From Eriocheir sinensis (Eukaryota; Arthropoda; Malacostraca; Decapoda; Varunidae): a DNA stretch of 64,000 nt. Position 1 is the stretch's first letter. Every line of letters starts with the position of its first letter. A program made the translations under genes and the position numbers. The stretch is from positions 20,411,310 to 20,475,309 of the forward strand of contig NC_066530.1 of the NCBI RefSeq assembly GCF_024679095.1, given 5' to 3'. This document shows, piece after piece, positions 35,127-47,407 of this stretch. The notes below the pieces were generated by a model that searched no databases, was not told where the DNA came from, and saw nothing but the letters and a program-made list of their open reading frames with translations.

Positions 35127-35180
35127 CAATGGAATGTCTGTCTGTCAGTCTTCCTCTTCCTCTTCTTCTTCTTCTTGTCT
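35127..35180 (-). pseudogene. Acidic cassette exon copy (54 nt) with an in-frame stop
   Basis: On the minus strand the acceptor TTATCTTTAG and donor TTG|GTGAGTGTT are kept, and the intron up to the (CT)n tract is homologous to 16309-16399. The Glu frame reads RQ, eight Glu, Asp, then TGA. A 24-nt deletion relative to the 16400 exon removed the DDFEDQ part. It could be read without a stop only in basic frames, so it is probably a decayed exon. Confidence 0.45.
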
Positions 35181-35262
35181 CTAAAGATAAGTAAGGATAT
35201 TAGTATACAGTTGATAATTCATTTTTTGAGGTAATTATAAATTCTTTTCAGGCTAAAATTAT

Positions 35263-35694
<432 letters not shown>

Positions 35695-35745
35695 CAATTC
35701 ACACATACAATAGCCCTACAATAATGAGAAAATTTAATCATAACT

Positions 35746-36752
35746 TTAGTAAAACAATCTTTGAATGCATAATATATAACCTAACCTTTGAATATAGTGC
35801 ATAATAATAATAATAATAATTGAAAACAGTTCTTTATTATTATTAGATATGTCTTGGATTTTTTTCTTATAGAGTTTCTGATTTGCTTTGGGAATTGATA
35901 TATTTAAGAACATTGGGAGATGATCTGAGATGGGAAAGTGCAAAATTGTTGGGATGTGAGAGGTATGTTCAAGTAAATTAATGTTAAAATCTCCAATCAG
36001 CACTATTTTATTATTTCTTGCTTTCTCTCACAAAAGTTCGTGCAATATGTGTGAGAACTCATCAACTGCAATGTGCTTACTGTTAGGTCTGTAAATCGTG
36101 CATAGAAGGAAACCTAATGAGTTTGTTTTTATCCTAATTGTGTTTATTTCTATATCTTCATTTACTATTGTCAAGTCTTTGATTTCCTGAGAATGTATTA
36201 GATTGGACACAAATATTGATACCCCTCACTGTTTGCGCATATTTCTGGTTAAATGGTATGAGTGGTATCCTGTAAATTCGTGTAGGTGTTTATTATTGTC
36301 TGTAAGCCAGGATTCAGCGGCTGCCAAGATATCAGGTTGTATGTGTAAAGATCTGAGGAGTAGTTGTATATTATCAGATTTTTTTGTTAATGATCTCGAG
36401 TTTATGTGCATTATGTCTGTTGAGTCTTAATGAGGTTATTATAGGTAACAAGGTCATTATAATTTGATATTGATTCAAAGTCCATGTGGCCGTGTAGTTG
36501 ATTGATTATCTCCATACTTATGTTATTGGCATGTCTGTGTTCATCATCATAAAAGAGTGTCTCATAGAGATGGGACATAAGATTAATGGAAGAGGAGTCA
36601 GAGAAGAGAATGGAAAGAAAGCAGTAAGATACAAGACTAAGTCTAGCCGCGCCGGGTGGCACTGTGAACATGTTGCTTAAGATAAGTAAAAAAACTTTAC
36701 AGAAAAGTAATAATGAGTAGAAAGGACAATGACAATCATAATAATAAAGCAA
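35746..36752 (-). pseudogene. Degenerate LINE fragment: ORF2 endonuclease N-terminal half
   Basis: Broken minus-strand frames show apurinic-endonuclease features: MHINSRSLTKKSDNIQLLL, then DILAAAESWLTDNN, then LCTIYRPNS, then LIGDFNINLLEHTS and PISDHLPMFL. The usual segment between GDFN and SDH is shortened, so an internal deletion is likely. Stops at the RKQ/VSN and HELL boundaries break it. No RT domain follows; it is a different family from the LINE at 37.5-42.2 kb. Confidence 0.7.
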
Positions 36753-36860
36753 AAAATAACAATAGTCGCAGTAGCCATTATAGTATCAACGATATTCAAC
36801 AATATAATAATAATAATGATAAAATAATAATAATAATATAGTATTACTTGTATAGTATTA

Positions 36861-36896
36861 CTTAGTAGTAGTAGTAGTAGTACCTAGTAGTGGTAA

Positions 36897-36979
<83 letters not shown>

Positions 36980-37159
36980 CTAGCAGTAGTAGAAGTAGTA
37001 GCAGTAGTAGAAGTAGTAGCAGTAGTAGAAGTAGTAGTAGTACTTAGAATAGTATTACTTAGTAGTAATAGTAGTAGTGATAGTAGTAGTAGCAGTAACA
37101 GTAAGACTGATAAATAATGAATAGCATTAACAATGGCAATAGTAATAATAATAATAATC

Positions 37160-37203
<44 letters not shown>
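36861..37203. repeat. (TAG)n then (TAA)n trinucleotide tracts
   Basis: (TAG)n with AAG/CAG variants at about 36861-37047 and (ATA)n at 37144-37203. Long Val, Tyr or Thr homopolymer frames here are artefacts. Confidence 0.93.
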
Positions 37204-37206
<3 letters not shown>

Positions 37207-37509
37207 TATAATGGTATGAATATTGATGGTGACATTAATATGTAATATGTAATAATGAATGTTAATGATGACATTAATAGTAACATTACTACGTAATCTA
37301 ATGTTAGTAATAAAGTATGGGTGTCATATTGGAGCTTAAAGGTAGATAAAATGATTACTGTAAACTACTGGAATGTGCCTTATGGCATAAATCATTATGG
37401 TGAGGAGACTGAAGCAAAACTAGAGTGACTCAAGACAGGTGTCCTTCATGTCAGGGTACTCATCCAGGAAGGTGATCAGTGTCTGCTGATCAATTATTTC
37501 ATGCTTGAT
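37204..37509. other. No supported gene
   Basis: AT-rich sequence between the trinucleotide tracts and the 3' end of the LINE. Confidence 0.4.
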
Positions 37510-37821
37510 GGTAAGTAAGTAAGTAAGTAATGTTTATTGCCATAATATACACACATTGATATATACATATAAATATAATTATAATTCTGGCAACGAATCT
37601 AGCCTGTCAAGCCGAAGCTTCCCGACAGACTGTATATTTATTTCATTGCACTATTATTATCTTTCTAAAGGTTGCAGATAGCTCCCAACCATAAAGCTAA
37701 ATACAAATATACAATAAATAACAACATTAACTATAATACCAGATGAAGTTATAATAGTTATATCTAAAATGTTAACTACAATAACAACTACAACAGCATC
37801 AACAATAATAATAATAATAAC

Positions 37822-37856
<35 letters not shown>

Positions 37857-37950
37857 TAATAAAAATAATATGGACAATAGTACTATGCAATTCACTGATT
37901 AGATTTAATAATGTAAATTTGTGTTCATGTTTCAGGAATAAATTATAATT

Positions 37951-40900
37951 TTAACCGTGATTGTTTTGGATTGCAAATAAGTGTGTTTTTACTGACTTTT
38001 TAAATAGAGAGAAATTATTACTATTAAGGAGATTTTTTATTTCTACTGGCAAAGAATTCCAAACTTGAGGTCCTGAGCATAAAATACTATTTCTGAAAAG
38101 AACTGTCCTGAACTGTGGAGAGATAAGGTTTATATTGTTCCCGCGCGTATTATGCAATGTATTAATAACTTGAAAAGGATGAGTTCCATGCATCAGTGCG
38201 AGTTTTTTATAAATAAATAATAGTAGAAAATAACAATGAATGTTTTTAAAATTAAGAAATCTATGTGTGGAAAATACGTTATGTGTGGAATCAAACTTGT
38301 TCATATAAAACATACACCTAAATATCTTATTTTGAGAAACCTGAAGATTTTTAAGAAAGGAAGGCCACGTACACGCCCACACAGATACACAATAAATGAG
38401 ATGCGGGTAACAAAGTGTATAATAAATACTGATAAGTGCTTCTTGTGTAAGGCTATTTCTTATTCGATACAGTATGCCACATATCCTAGATAGTTTATTT
38501 GCAACAGAATTAATTTGGTATTTCCAATTGACATTTTGATCTATGAAAACGCCCAAAAACTTAGTATAAGAAACTCGTTCAAGTACTTTTCCTTCAAGTG
38601 ACTGTGACTGATCGGTTTTGAAAGATAATGTATTTTGTTTTAGTGATATTTAACCTTAACTTATTATGTTTAAGCCACATATTAATTGAATTGAGCTCAT
38701 TATTAATGTTTATATGCAAACGATTTATATTTTTATCATCTAATAGTAAATTAGTGTCGTCAGCATAAATGGTATACTTAAATTTATTACTAGCATTGAC
38801 AATATCATTAATATAGATGAGAAAAAGTATAGGTCCTAGGATAGATCCTTGCGGTACACCCTTGTTGAAAGGCTTGAAAGAAGAATATTTAGAATTACAG
38901 TAAACAGCTTGAAATCGATTTGTTAAATAATTTTTGAATAATTCTAAAGGAACTCCCCGAATCCCAAAATTACTAAGTTTACTTAAAAGAATTTTATGAC
39001 ATAGCGAATCAAAAGCCTTAGAAAGATCTAAAAAAATTCCAACTAAATAATGTTTCTTTTCCAGATATTTATACACATTATTGGTAAACTGAAATATGGC
39101 CGACTCAGTAGAGCGCCCTGGTCTAAAACCATGCTGACAATTCGAAAATAAATTATTTTCTCAATGAAATTTACAAGACGAGTGCATATCACTTTTTCAA
39201 AGACTTTACTGAACACAGGAAGAACTGATATAGGTCTGTAGTTATTGACATCATCTCTATTATCTGACTTAAATAATGGAATAATTTTAGCTTTCTTAAG
39301 TTCGTCCGGAAAAACTCCTTTCTTTAATGTGAGGTTAACTATGTGTGTTAATGGCAAGGAAATTATGCTGGCAGTTTGTCTTACGACCAAGGGAGAAATT
39401 TCATCAAACCAGATGATGTACCTTTTAATGTCTTAAGAAAGTTTTCAATTTCTATCTGTGTAGCTGGTGATAAGTATACCGAGTAATTAGGTGAGTTGTG
39501 TAAATATGTCATATATTCATCCCCTACTATATCATGATCTAGCCCCCCAGCCTTCAAAAAATGGTCATTAAATGTTTCAGAAATGTCAGTACAATGTGGC
39601 TTTAATTCAATAACTGTATGTTTAGCACCTGTGCATCTACCAAGAATAGTATTAATGGATCTCCAGTGTTGTTTTGGATTACCTTGGCTATTAAGTAACT
39701 GCTCTTGGTTATACTTCTTCTTGGCTAATTTTAAAAGTGACGTTAATTTATTTCTATATATTCTATAAGGCTCCTTAAACGTTAAAGGCCATTTATGAGC
39801 TAGTTTTTCAAGTCGATGTTTTTCTCTAATACTATTCTTAAGAGCTAGAGTAATGTGGACTACGTTCCTTTTAAAACTAAATTTAATTTTCTTTCCGGAA
39901 AACACTTATCAAAACATGTTTTAAATTTACTGTAAAATAAGTTGTAGGCCTCATTAGCACATATACAATTTAATGTGTCACTCCAATTAGTTTGTGAGAG
40001 ACTATTACTAAATTTTTCAAGGAGTCCTGATTAAATATTCTTTAGTTACGTAAGTGGGAGCAGGATGACGATATTTATCACATTTAAATACAGAGATTAC
40101 TGGGTAGTGGTCACTGATATCTGTCTTTAATATATAATTGGCAGTATTACTTTCAATCTGAGATGACCAAACATGATCAATTAACGTGGATGAAGTTGAA
40201 GTTACTCGAGTAGGCAAGGTAGATAGAGGAAATAAAGAATAGCTGTACATTATATTAATTAAATCCTGCACATTGTCATTATTACATTGTAACAAATCTA
40301 TGTTTAAGTCTCCAAACACAAAAACCTCCTTGTAATTTTTATCTTTAATTATGGATAAGATTTCATTAAGTGAATTGTGAAAATTATTTATACTGCTTTG
40401 AGGTGGTCTGTAAATACAAAGAAATAAATAGGTATTAGCATTACATATTGCTTCGATTCCCAAACATTCCATAAAAGGTTCCAATTTAGAAAATTCATTG
40501 ATCACAGAAGATTTGTACTTACTAGAGATATAAATGGCCACCCCCACCAAACCTGTTTCTATTATTAGTGAACATTTCATATTCCGGTAGTCTGTACAGT
40601 GGAGAAATATCTACATCTAAGCGGGTTTCTGTTAATCCTATGACATCAAATTTAGTTTGGCACGAAAGGACAGTGTCTACAAAGTATTGGAAATTCGATG
40701 AGATGGATCTAATATTCAGTGTTAATAAATATAATTCACTATTATTAGTAGAAAAAGGAAAGCTATCCAGATAAATATATTCAGATTTAGAAAAATTTAA
40801 ATTTCTTGCTCTTAAATAAAACTGAGTTACATCAAGATCGTTATTATAATTTCTATCTTCTACACTAAGTGGATGGAAAGCATGTAGGTCTTGATTTTGT

Positions 40901-40983
40901 GTATTATTGACATTAAAACAATGCAACAAATCTTCATTGTTAATAGAGGCAAAAGGGAAAATATAATCTATTGGTGGAGGCAT
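37951..40983 (-). pseudogene. LINE ORF2 remnant: AP endonuclease and reverse transcriptase
   Basis: Read from 40983 downward through several frames. The endonuclease shows LTLNIRSISSNFQYF, FDVIGLTETRLD, CIYRPPQSS, FGDLNIDLL, LIDHVWSS and ISDHYPVISVF, so all catalytic motifs are recognisable. A linker (39905-39400) precedes the RT with IIPLFKSDNRDDVNNYRPIS, FLDLSKAFDSLCHKIL, GVPQGSILGPILFLIYINDI and the catalytic YADD. The C-terminal region (38556-37951) has LTQEALISIYYTLCYPHLIY and WNSLPVEIKNLLN. Frame changes occur near 40550, 40000, 39385, 39060 and 38590. The motif wording fits the Jockey/CR1 group; a precise clade cannot be given. Confidence 0.88.
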
Positions 40984-40989
40984 ATTATC

Positions 40990-41029
40990 GTTAGTAGTAG
41001 TAGTGGAAGTAGTAGTAGTAGTAGTAGTG

Positions 41030-41108
<79 letters not shown>

Positions 41109-41160
41109 CAATAGTAGTAGTAGTAGTAGTGGTGGTGGTATATTGAAGCGGTTATAGTGA

Positions 41161-41193
<33 letters not shown>

Positions 41194-41261
41194 AAATAGT
41201 AGTAGTAGTAGTAATAGTGGTAATAGTTGTAGTTGCTGTAGTAGTAGCAGGAGAAGAGGTA

Positions 41262-41312
<51 letters not shown>

Positions 41313-41338
41313 AAGTAGTAGTAGTAGTAGTAGTAGTA
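40990..41338. repeat. (TAG)n trinucleotide tracts at the ORF1/ORF2 junction of the LINE
   Basis: Three (TAG)n tracts (about 40993-41136, 41158-41220, 41264-41338) with AAG/AAT variants replace the short spacer expected between ORF1 and ORF2. Confidence 0.92.
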
Positions 41339-41339
41339 T

Positions 41340-42140
41340 TTGTCCTGAGCCTGACAATTATTTTTCCATCCTTGGTGTGGCATTGCTGGAATTTGTTTCT
41401 GTGAGCTCGTCGGATGTTTAACACCTGCTTGAAGAGAAGGAGTCGTTTGGGTGTCAGGCTCTCGTTGATGTACAGTTGAGGCTTCATTTGGATACAAGCC
41501 CCAACCAGGTCGTGCTTCAGGGTTCTGCTGCAGAGTTTCACTATGATCGGTCGTTTGCGTTGGGAGTTTGGTGGTCCAATCCTGTGTGCAATATGTATTA
41601 ATGTCCGATACACTGATGTTTAATTTCAGGTGGTCTTTGAATGCGTTCGTGATGACGGTAGAGGTTTTCGTGTGGTGTTTCGTCAGGCAATGATGGACCG
41701 CTCACAATGATGGTGTCACGACGCTCATATTGGTCGACACCATCTATGCTTGTTTCTAGTTCTTGCACTTTTTCTTTTAACCCAACTATTTCTCCACTTA
41801 GCTTTGTTATTTGCAAGTCTTTCTTTATGAGTTCTTCCTTCAGTAATTCAGTTTTGAGTTTCATTTTCTTTGAGATCACAGGAGTAATCATTTTCACTAG
41901 GGTTTTTGATTCTTCGGATAAGGAGTCGAGTAGCTGGTTCACCTCCCGATTCTCAGGATAATGGTCGTCACTGCTGGTGCTTGATTGTTGTAGTTGATTT
42001 AGTGGCAACTGCTGTTGGTCACTGGAGCGCTGATTAGGATTCTTTGACGCAGCAGAGGCACTGCGAGTGTCAGGCATGGTAGTATCACTTAACAACAGTT
42101 GCCTGAATATCACTAGGTCAGCACATAACAGTTCTGTCAC
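41340..42140 (-). pseudogene. LINE ORF1 remnant (coiled coil plus RRM-like region)
   Basis: The frame from 42140 has a Gln/Ser-rich start, then a coiled coil (LKEELIKKDLQITKLSGEIV, LKEKVQELETSIDGVDQYER) and RRDTIIVSGPSLP. After a frameshift near 41600 it continues with IAHRIGPPNSQRKRPIIVKL, YINESLTPKRLLLFKQVLN and GKIIVRLRTN. The YERRD...HRIG...RPIIVKL order is typical of L1-ORF1p-like RNA-binding proteins in CR1/Jockey-group LINEs. The C terminus dissolves into trinucleotide repeats. Confidence 0.78.
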
Positions 42141-42150
42141 AAACTTGCAG

Positions 42151-42299
42151 CACTGGAAATCACAACAGTGTACATGTGTTGTGTGTCATCAGGACGTCAT
42201 AGTACAGTAGTCACGCCATGCCCGGAGCAGCCAACATGGACTTAAAGATGTGTAATTTCTGTCAGGATTAGAGGAGGTCGAGAGCCACGTTCGATCGCC
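42151..42299. other. Probable LINE 5' UTR or flank; nothing recognised
   Basis: A short unannotated interval between LINE ORF1 and the minisatellite. Confidence 0.4.
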
Positions 42300-42815
42300 A
42301 CAGTGTCCAAACAGAGAGTGAGGGAGTTAGGAAGGAGAGATTGGAGGAAAGGAGAAAAGATTGGAGGGAAGGAAAGATTGGAGGGGTAGAGGGAGTTAGG
42401 AAGGAGAGATTGGAGTAAAGGAGAAAAGATTGGAGGGAAGGAGAAAAGATTGGAGGGGTGGAGGAAAGATTGGAGGGGTGGAGGGAGTTAGGAAGGAGAG
42501 ATTGGAGGAAAGGAGAAAAGATTGGAGGGAAGAAGGAAAGATTGGAGGGAAGGAGGAAAGATTGGAGGGAGTTAGGAAGGAGAGATTGGAGGAAAGGAGA
42601 AAAGATTGGGGGGAAGAAGGAAAGATTGGAGGGAGTTAGGAAGGAGAGATTGGAGGGAATTGGGGAGAAGAGATTGGAGGGGTGGAGGGAGTTAGGAAGG
42701 AGATTGGAGGAAAGGAGGAAAGATTGGAGGGAGTTAGGAAGGAGTGATTGGAGGAAAGGAGAAAAGATTGGAGGGGTGGAGGAAATTGGGGAGGAGAGAT
42801 TGGAGCAATGTTAAG
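42300..42815. repeat. Purine-rich minisatellite (AGATTGGAGG units), locus 1
   Basis: Irregular 15-40-bp combinations of AGATTGGAGGAAAGGAGAAA, AGATTGGAGGGAAGG and GGAGTTAGGAAGGAG. The same modules form the array at 47069-47407. Confidence 0.9.
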
Positions 42816-43045
42816 TGAAATTCTGGTGTATAAGCTCTCACAAAATCTGTCACTAGTAAAACTGAAAACAATAATTTAATCTCTTCCTCCATGAAATATA
42901 TTACATAAACAGACAAATATGAAAGCTCTAGAGTCAGAATAAGTGACGTCACCTGCTTGGTGTAGTAGAAATACGCTTACTCAATGAATATGCCAACAGC
43001 TACATATGAAAGCATCACAGGACTTAGCACAGGGGGGGAGTTTGG
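42816..43045. other. No supported feature
   Basis: Short low-copy stretch; CTCTCACAAAATCTGTCACTAG near 42833 resembles the flank at 18020-18045. Confidence 0.35.
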
Positions 43046-43262
43046 AAAAAGTTTGATGTAGTCGGCGCAACATCTGAGGTCACTTGCCGGAGAGAGACAG
43101 AAGGGGAAGGAATTATAGAAGGGAACAGACCCCAGGAGACGGGACACAACCCCCGATTAATACCTGGTAACCACTCACTGCTGGGTGGACAGGGGCGTAG
43201 GGTATCGGAAAAGCCGCTCAAATTTTTCCACTCCGCCCAGGAATTGAACCCGGGCTCTCTCG
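43046..43262 (-). mobile_element. tRNA-Val SINE, truncated inside the tRNA head
   Basis: Minus-strand body and tail are intact (box B GGTTCAATTCC, CTGTCCACCCAGCAGTGA, ATAATTCCTTCCCCTTCTG). The 5' end stops within the anticodon arm at 43262, where unrelated sequence begins. Confidence 0.85.
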
Positions 43263-43339
43263 TCGGTGGAAAATGGCAAAATGAGCGTTATGGCGAGTCC
43301 ATTGGAGGCACCAGCGTACCACCCCATACGAACTCAAAG

Positions 43340-43670
43340 TCTAGACAAATCTGTGTTTCTTTAAGTTCTTGGTACAGAGGAAGGGTCACACTACCACCAG
43401 GGTCATTAAACTAGCCCTGGAAATTCCCCAAACTCCTATGAAAGTCTAGACAAATGTGTGTTTCTTTAGGTTCATGGTACAGAGGAAGGGTCACACTACC
43501 TCCAGTCATAAAACTAGCCCTGGAAATGCCCCAAACTCCAATGAAAGTCTTGACAAATGAGTTCCTTTAAATTCTTGGTACAGAGGAAGGGTCACACTAC
43601 CACCAGGGTCATTAAATTAGCCCTGGAAATGCCTCTCAAAGCTCCTATGAAAACCTCAAATATGTAAACT
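43340..43670 (+). repeat. Three tandem copies of the 105-bp repeat
   Basis: TACAGAGGAAGGGTCACACT recurs at about 43372, 43480 and 43580 with CTAGCCCTGGAAATGCC linkers. Confidence 0.85.
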
Positions 43671-43801
43671 GCTGAAGGGTTTCAATAATCTGGCTTTTTA
43701 TCCTAATCTATCCAAGAGACAAGAAGGAATGAATGAATGAAGGAAGGAAGGAAGGAAGGAGAGCTCGTTAACCATTTTAGAAAAAATAAATTAACACTCA
43801 C

Positions 43802-43870
43802 CAATGGGCTCCTCCTGTGTTCCTCGTCTTCTTCTTCCTCCTCCTCCTCCTCTTCTTCGTTTGGTAGTGT
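43802..43870 (-). CDS. Acidic cassette exon (69 nt), Glu-rich
   Basis: On the minus strand the acceptor is AACTTGATTTGCAG and the donor TTG|GTGAGTGTT. The phase-0 frame reads TLPN, ten Glu, DEEHRRSPL. A nearly identical exon with its flanks (about 150 bp) lies at 49768-49836 in the same orientation. Preceding modules (105-bp repeats, GGAA run) match those of the 35.1 and 62.8 kb cassettes. It may be a duplicated internal exon of a minus-strand gene; splicing has not been shown. Confidence 0.5.
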
Positions 43871-43919
43871 CTGCAAATCAAGTTCGGTGTCAATTAACTG
43901 TGTAAACATTAACACACTT

Positions 43920-44139
43920 TTTTTTTACAGTAAACAGTTCAAGAAAAAAAAAGGAACCAGTAATGAAAAAAAGCCCGTCACTCCAAAAAGATATCATTAT
44001 AAATTGTGCGCAACAACTTCAGCATGCGGCGGTGTACCCAGTGCAGTCCAGCCCAGTATCACAAGTCTACAACAAAATGACCTGACCTGTCTCCCAAAAC
44101 CTAGTCCTGATTTGAGTATGTAATGACCTAGCCACCGTA
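43920..44139. other. No supported feature
   Basis: Low-copy sequence with a poly-T patch, upstream of the cassette exon on the minus strand. Confidence 0.35.
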
Positions 44140-44300
44140 GTAACCTGTCCCAAACATTCATAACAGCTTTTCAAATGAGCAGAGTGCGGCGTCATTACGT
44201 TCAAGGCTTTATTCAGAAGGTAATTCCTAACCTATACAGCACACTTCCCTTCAGTACCAGGAGGCTGCCGTGTCCCCACACGGCACAATGATACGCTGTT
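44140..44300 (-). repeat. Block inverted relative to 28460-28730
   Basis: CATAACAGCTTTTCAAATGAG, GCTTTATTCAGAAGG and ACTTCCCTTCAGTACCAGGA are the reverse complement of 28730-28470, in the order expected for an inverted duplication. Confidence 0.65.
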
Positions 44301-44792
44301 TAACCCTTCAACTAACACGCTGTATGTATCCCACCATTGCCTGGAAGAGTGAGCGTAATGGGGGAGGAATGGGCACCTTGGGGAGGGCCTGGACCCCATT
44401 AGAGTAAACCCCATTGACTCTACTGTTTGGCAAGTGCAATTTAGCTTATCCGAAGGGTTTGGCGGCCCCAGTCAAGTGCGATATATGAGGTACAGTCAAC
44501 GTTGCCAGCTTACCATGAACCACCGTGAACATATATCGCATCTTTTTTATTTTTTACTCATAAGTATTGACACAAAAGCATCAATACTTGACACTAATAA
44601 CATTAACTTTAATTTTAGGGCATTATTGGTGCTTGTACAATAGTTTTAGGGTCTTGAAACAATATATGCAATGATTTGAGTACATGGCAACACTGGGTAC
44701 AGTGTTGCTGTGATGGGTATACTGTGGACTTATAATAATGTAATATGGCAGTGTACAATTTAGGACAGTCATGGCACACACCCATTGTAGCT
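44301..44792. other. No supported gene
   Basis: Mixed low-copy sequence; the short frames here show no family signal. Confidence 0.4.
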
Positions 44793-44795
44793 TAG

Positions 44796-46178
44796 GGGCG
44801 GGATTCATCAAACCATTTACCAGACCTCTGTCTGGTAAGTCTCGCGGTATCTCCGCCCACCCGGTAAATCGGCATTCATCAACCACTTACCGGAGCCGTG
44901 GTAAGGCCAAAAGTTACTGCGGCTCCGAGCACCCGTAACTGAGTTACCACAGGCGTGGTAAGTGCTTAGACACTGCCGTGGCTCATGTTCGGAGGCGATT
45001 TTGAGCCAATGTATTTTTTACCTCGTAACGTGCCCTACACCATCAGAAGCAGAAAAGAATGCAGATTTAGGATCTGGGCTTATAGAAGCCATGTGACGAA
45101 AACCAGCTGAGTACGAAGGAGTTGAAGAGAAATAAATGCAAGAAAATGTGTACTCCCTATTCATTTAACTTTGATTTTCGTATGTGTATTTACACATTAT
45201 TGTTACAATTTTATGCTAGTGTGATGCAGAATTTTCTCAAGAAGATGATGGTCTACATTTTTCTCAAAAATGAATGTTGGGGTCAGGAAACGGGGTGGGA
45301 GTGAGGTGTGTGAAGTCGTCGGTTTGGGATGAACTGGGCACACCCGTGCACAGCCTCAGGCTGGCTTCACTTGCAGGCCGCACTCTATAGTATGTAAGTC
45401 TGTGGAACTGTCCACCCACATGACTTTTCCCTACTTGTTAAAACACTGCAGAGGCAATAATGTTCTGCCTGTGACAGTCACCTCCCGTCTCAAGTCTCCA
45501 ATATTCTTGCTGTGGAGTTTAATGTCGTAAAATTTTGCTCTGACCTCCTCCACACTACTCACGAAGCCACTTGATCACGCCATTCACCTCAGCAGCCACA
45601 ACTTCCCACGCCCACACCCATTGCTTGGCTGCACCAGTGAGGCATGATGACAATGGCCCCTAGTCAGTTTTGGTTGAGGGGTGAGTATGGGCAAACATTA
45701 GAATAATACCCAATCTTGTGATAGCGAGGCACGCAGCTGGCGTTGGCGATGGAAAACTATGTAGGTAACATACAAAAATGTTCAGAATATTGCTAGGCTA
45801 CATAAGCAAGTATATTTTTATTTCAAGAATAAATATACAAGTAACGGCATTCATTCGTAAAAAACGCCACATCTAATTGAGGGATCACCACGCTAATTAT
45901 TTGTTTTAAGGCAGTATTTACGCCTGTACAATACACATGTCTTGATTTTGAAGTCTGTGTATTAGTAAACAAACGACACGTGAAAGCTGAAATACAGCAT
46001 CAAAGGTCGCACGTGATTGGCTATCCAGCCCAACCAATTGTTGCTAGGGTGCGAGTTACCGGAGCGTTACCATACTGTTGATGAATGCCGTGTTTGAAAG
46101 ATGCCGCAGCTCTGGTAGCGCTCCGGTAAATGTGAGAGATACCAAAGGCGTGGTTGGTAAGATTGATGAATCCGGGCC
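44796..46178. mobile_element. Harbinger-type non-autonomous element (1383 bp) with TAG duplication
   Basis: The ends are GGGCGGGATTCATCA and, reverse-complemented, GGCCCGGATTCATCA. A TAG sits at 44793-44795 and at 46179-46181, a 3-bp duplication as made by PIF-Harbinger. Subterminal CGGTAA/TTACCGG and GCATTCATCAAC motifs are mirrored at both ends. No transposase frame is found inside. The TTCATCA motif is shared with the ends of the Harbinger at 20834-22499. Confidence 0.82.
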
Positions 46179-46194
46179 TAGGGCGGCATTCTGA

Positions 46195-46805
46195 GCCCCT
46201 CAAGTTAACCAATTTTAAAGGCCGAAAAGGTGGTCAGTCGGTTTCTAATGAGTGTTTTCTTAGGTTCATGGTACAGAGGAAGGGTTAAACCACCACCTGG
46301 GCCAACCCCTGGGAATGCCTATGACTCCTAGGAAAGCCGTCTTGTCTTGGCTATATTTAAGAATGTGACCATCAGACACTTCTACCTTTCACATCAACTA
46401 TTTCCAAAGGACAAAAAGGAGACTAATTAGGTTCTATTGAGTGTTTCTTTTAGGTTCATGGTACATAGGAAGGGTTATTAAAGCACCACCTGGGTCATGA
46501 AGCTAGTACCCCTGGAACGACCTCAAACTCCAACGAACGCCTTGTTAAATGTGTGTTCCAGGAGGGCAATTAATAAGACTATGACCTGACCCTCACATCA
46601 ACTATTTCCAAAGGCCAAAAAGGAGAATAATTAGGTTCTATTGAGTGTTTCTTTTAGGTTCATGGTACATAGGAAGGGTTATTAAACCACCACCTGGGTC
46701 ATGAAGCTAGTACCCCTGGAACGACCTCAAACTCCAACGAACGCCTTGTTAAATGTGTGTTCCAGGTGGGCAATTAATATGACCTGACCCTCACATCAAC
46801 TATTA
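46195..46805 (+). repeat. Three diverged copies of the 105-bp repeat with leader
   Basis: Leader AAAGGCCGAAAAGG or AAAGGCCAAAAAGG plus GGTTCATGGTACATAGGAAG recurs at about 46215, 46415 and 46610. The last two are near-identical ~205-bp units. Confidence 0.8.
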
Positions 46806-47068
46806 CTCCTTGACGATTTAGACTCTTTCAAAGTATATTGGATGACAGATAGCTAGATAGATAATAGATAAGATACATATACAAAAATAAACACATAGAT
46901 TTACACATAGTTGAAATATACATACATATTAAAAAGCAGTGTACAATTTTACCAAATATAGATTATATAGTAATTAGGAGACACTGTATCTGTTACCTAT
47001 ATTTATCTATTGTACCATTATCTAGCACCTTTTATGACACCATGATAACACTCCTCCTGGGAACAGAG
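46806..47068. other. No supported gene; (GATA)-like patch
   Basis: AT-rich with GATAGCTAGATAGATAATAG near 46845. No other feature. Confidence 0.4.
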
Positions 47069-47407
47069 AGTGGAGGAAAGATTGGAGGGAGTTAGGAAGG
47101 AGAGATTGGAGGAAAGGAGAAAAGATTGGAGGGAAGGAAAGATTGGAGGGGTGGAGGGAGTTAGGAAGGAGAGATTGGAGTAAAGGAGAAAAGATTGGAG
47201 GGAAGGAGAAAAGATTGGAGGGAAGGAGGAAAGATTGGAGGGAAGGAGGAAAGATTGGAGGGGTGGAGGAAAGATTGGAGGGGTGGAGGGAGTTAGGAAG
47301 GAAAGATTGGAGGAAAGGAGAAAAGATTGGAGGGAAGAAGGAAAGATTGGAGGGAAGGAGGAAAGATTGGAGGGAAGGAGGAAAGATTGGAGGGAGTTAG
47401 GAAGGAG
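47069..47407. repeat. Purine-rich minisatellite (AGATTGGAGG units), locus 2
   Basis: The same modules as 42300-42815 (AGATTGGAGGGAAGGAG, GGAGTTAGGAAGGAGAG). Both loci follow an ACAGAGAGTG flank. Confidence 0.9.

Larger units (their letters stand above)
37510..42150 (-). mobile_element. Near-full-length degenerate non-LTR retrotransposon (Jockey/CR1-like)
   Basis: The minus strand carries, in order, an ORF1 (41340-42140), an AP endonuclease and reverse transcriptase (37951-40983), and a 3' UTR with trinucleotide tracts (37800-37870). The 3' terminus is AATAAACATTACTTACTTAC, i.e. a (CTTA)n tail at 37510-37530, the kind of microsatellite tail used by many LINEs. All frames carry shifts, so it is not autonomous. 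The 5' limit near 42150 is approximate. Confidence 0.85.

Noticed and set aside
36862..37161. Thr/Val/Tyr homopolymer frames at 36.9-37.2 and 41.0-41.5 kb
   Set aside because: Translations of trinucleotide (TAG)n tracts; only the non-repeat part of the 41.15-41.61 kb frame belongs to the LINE ORF1.
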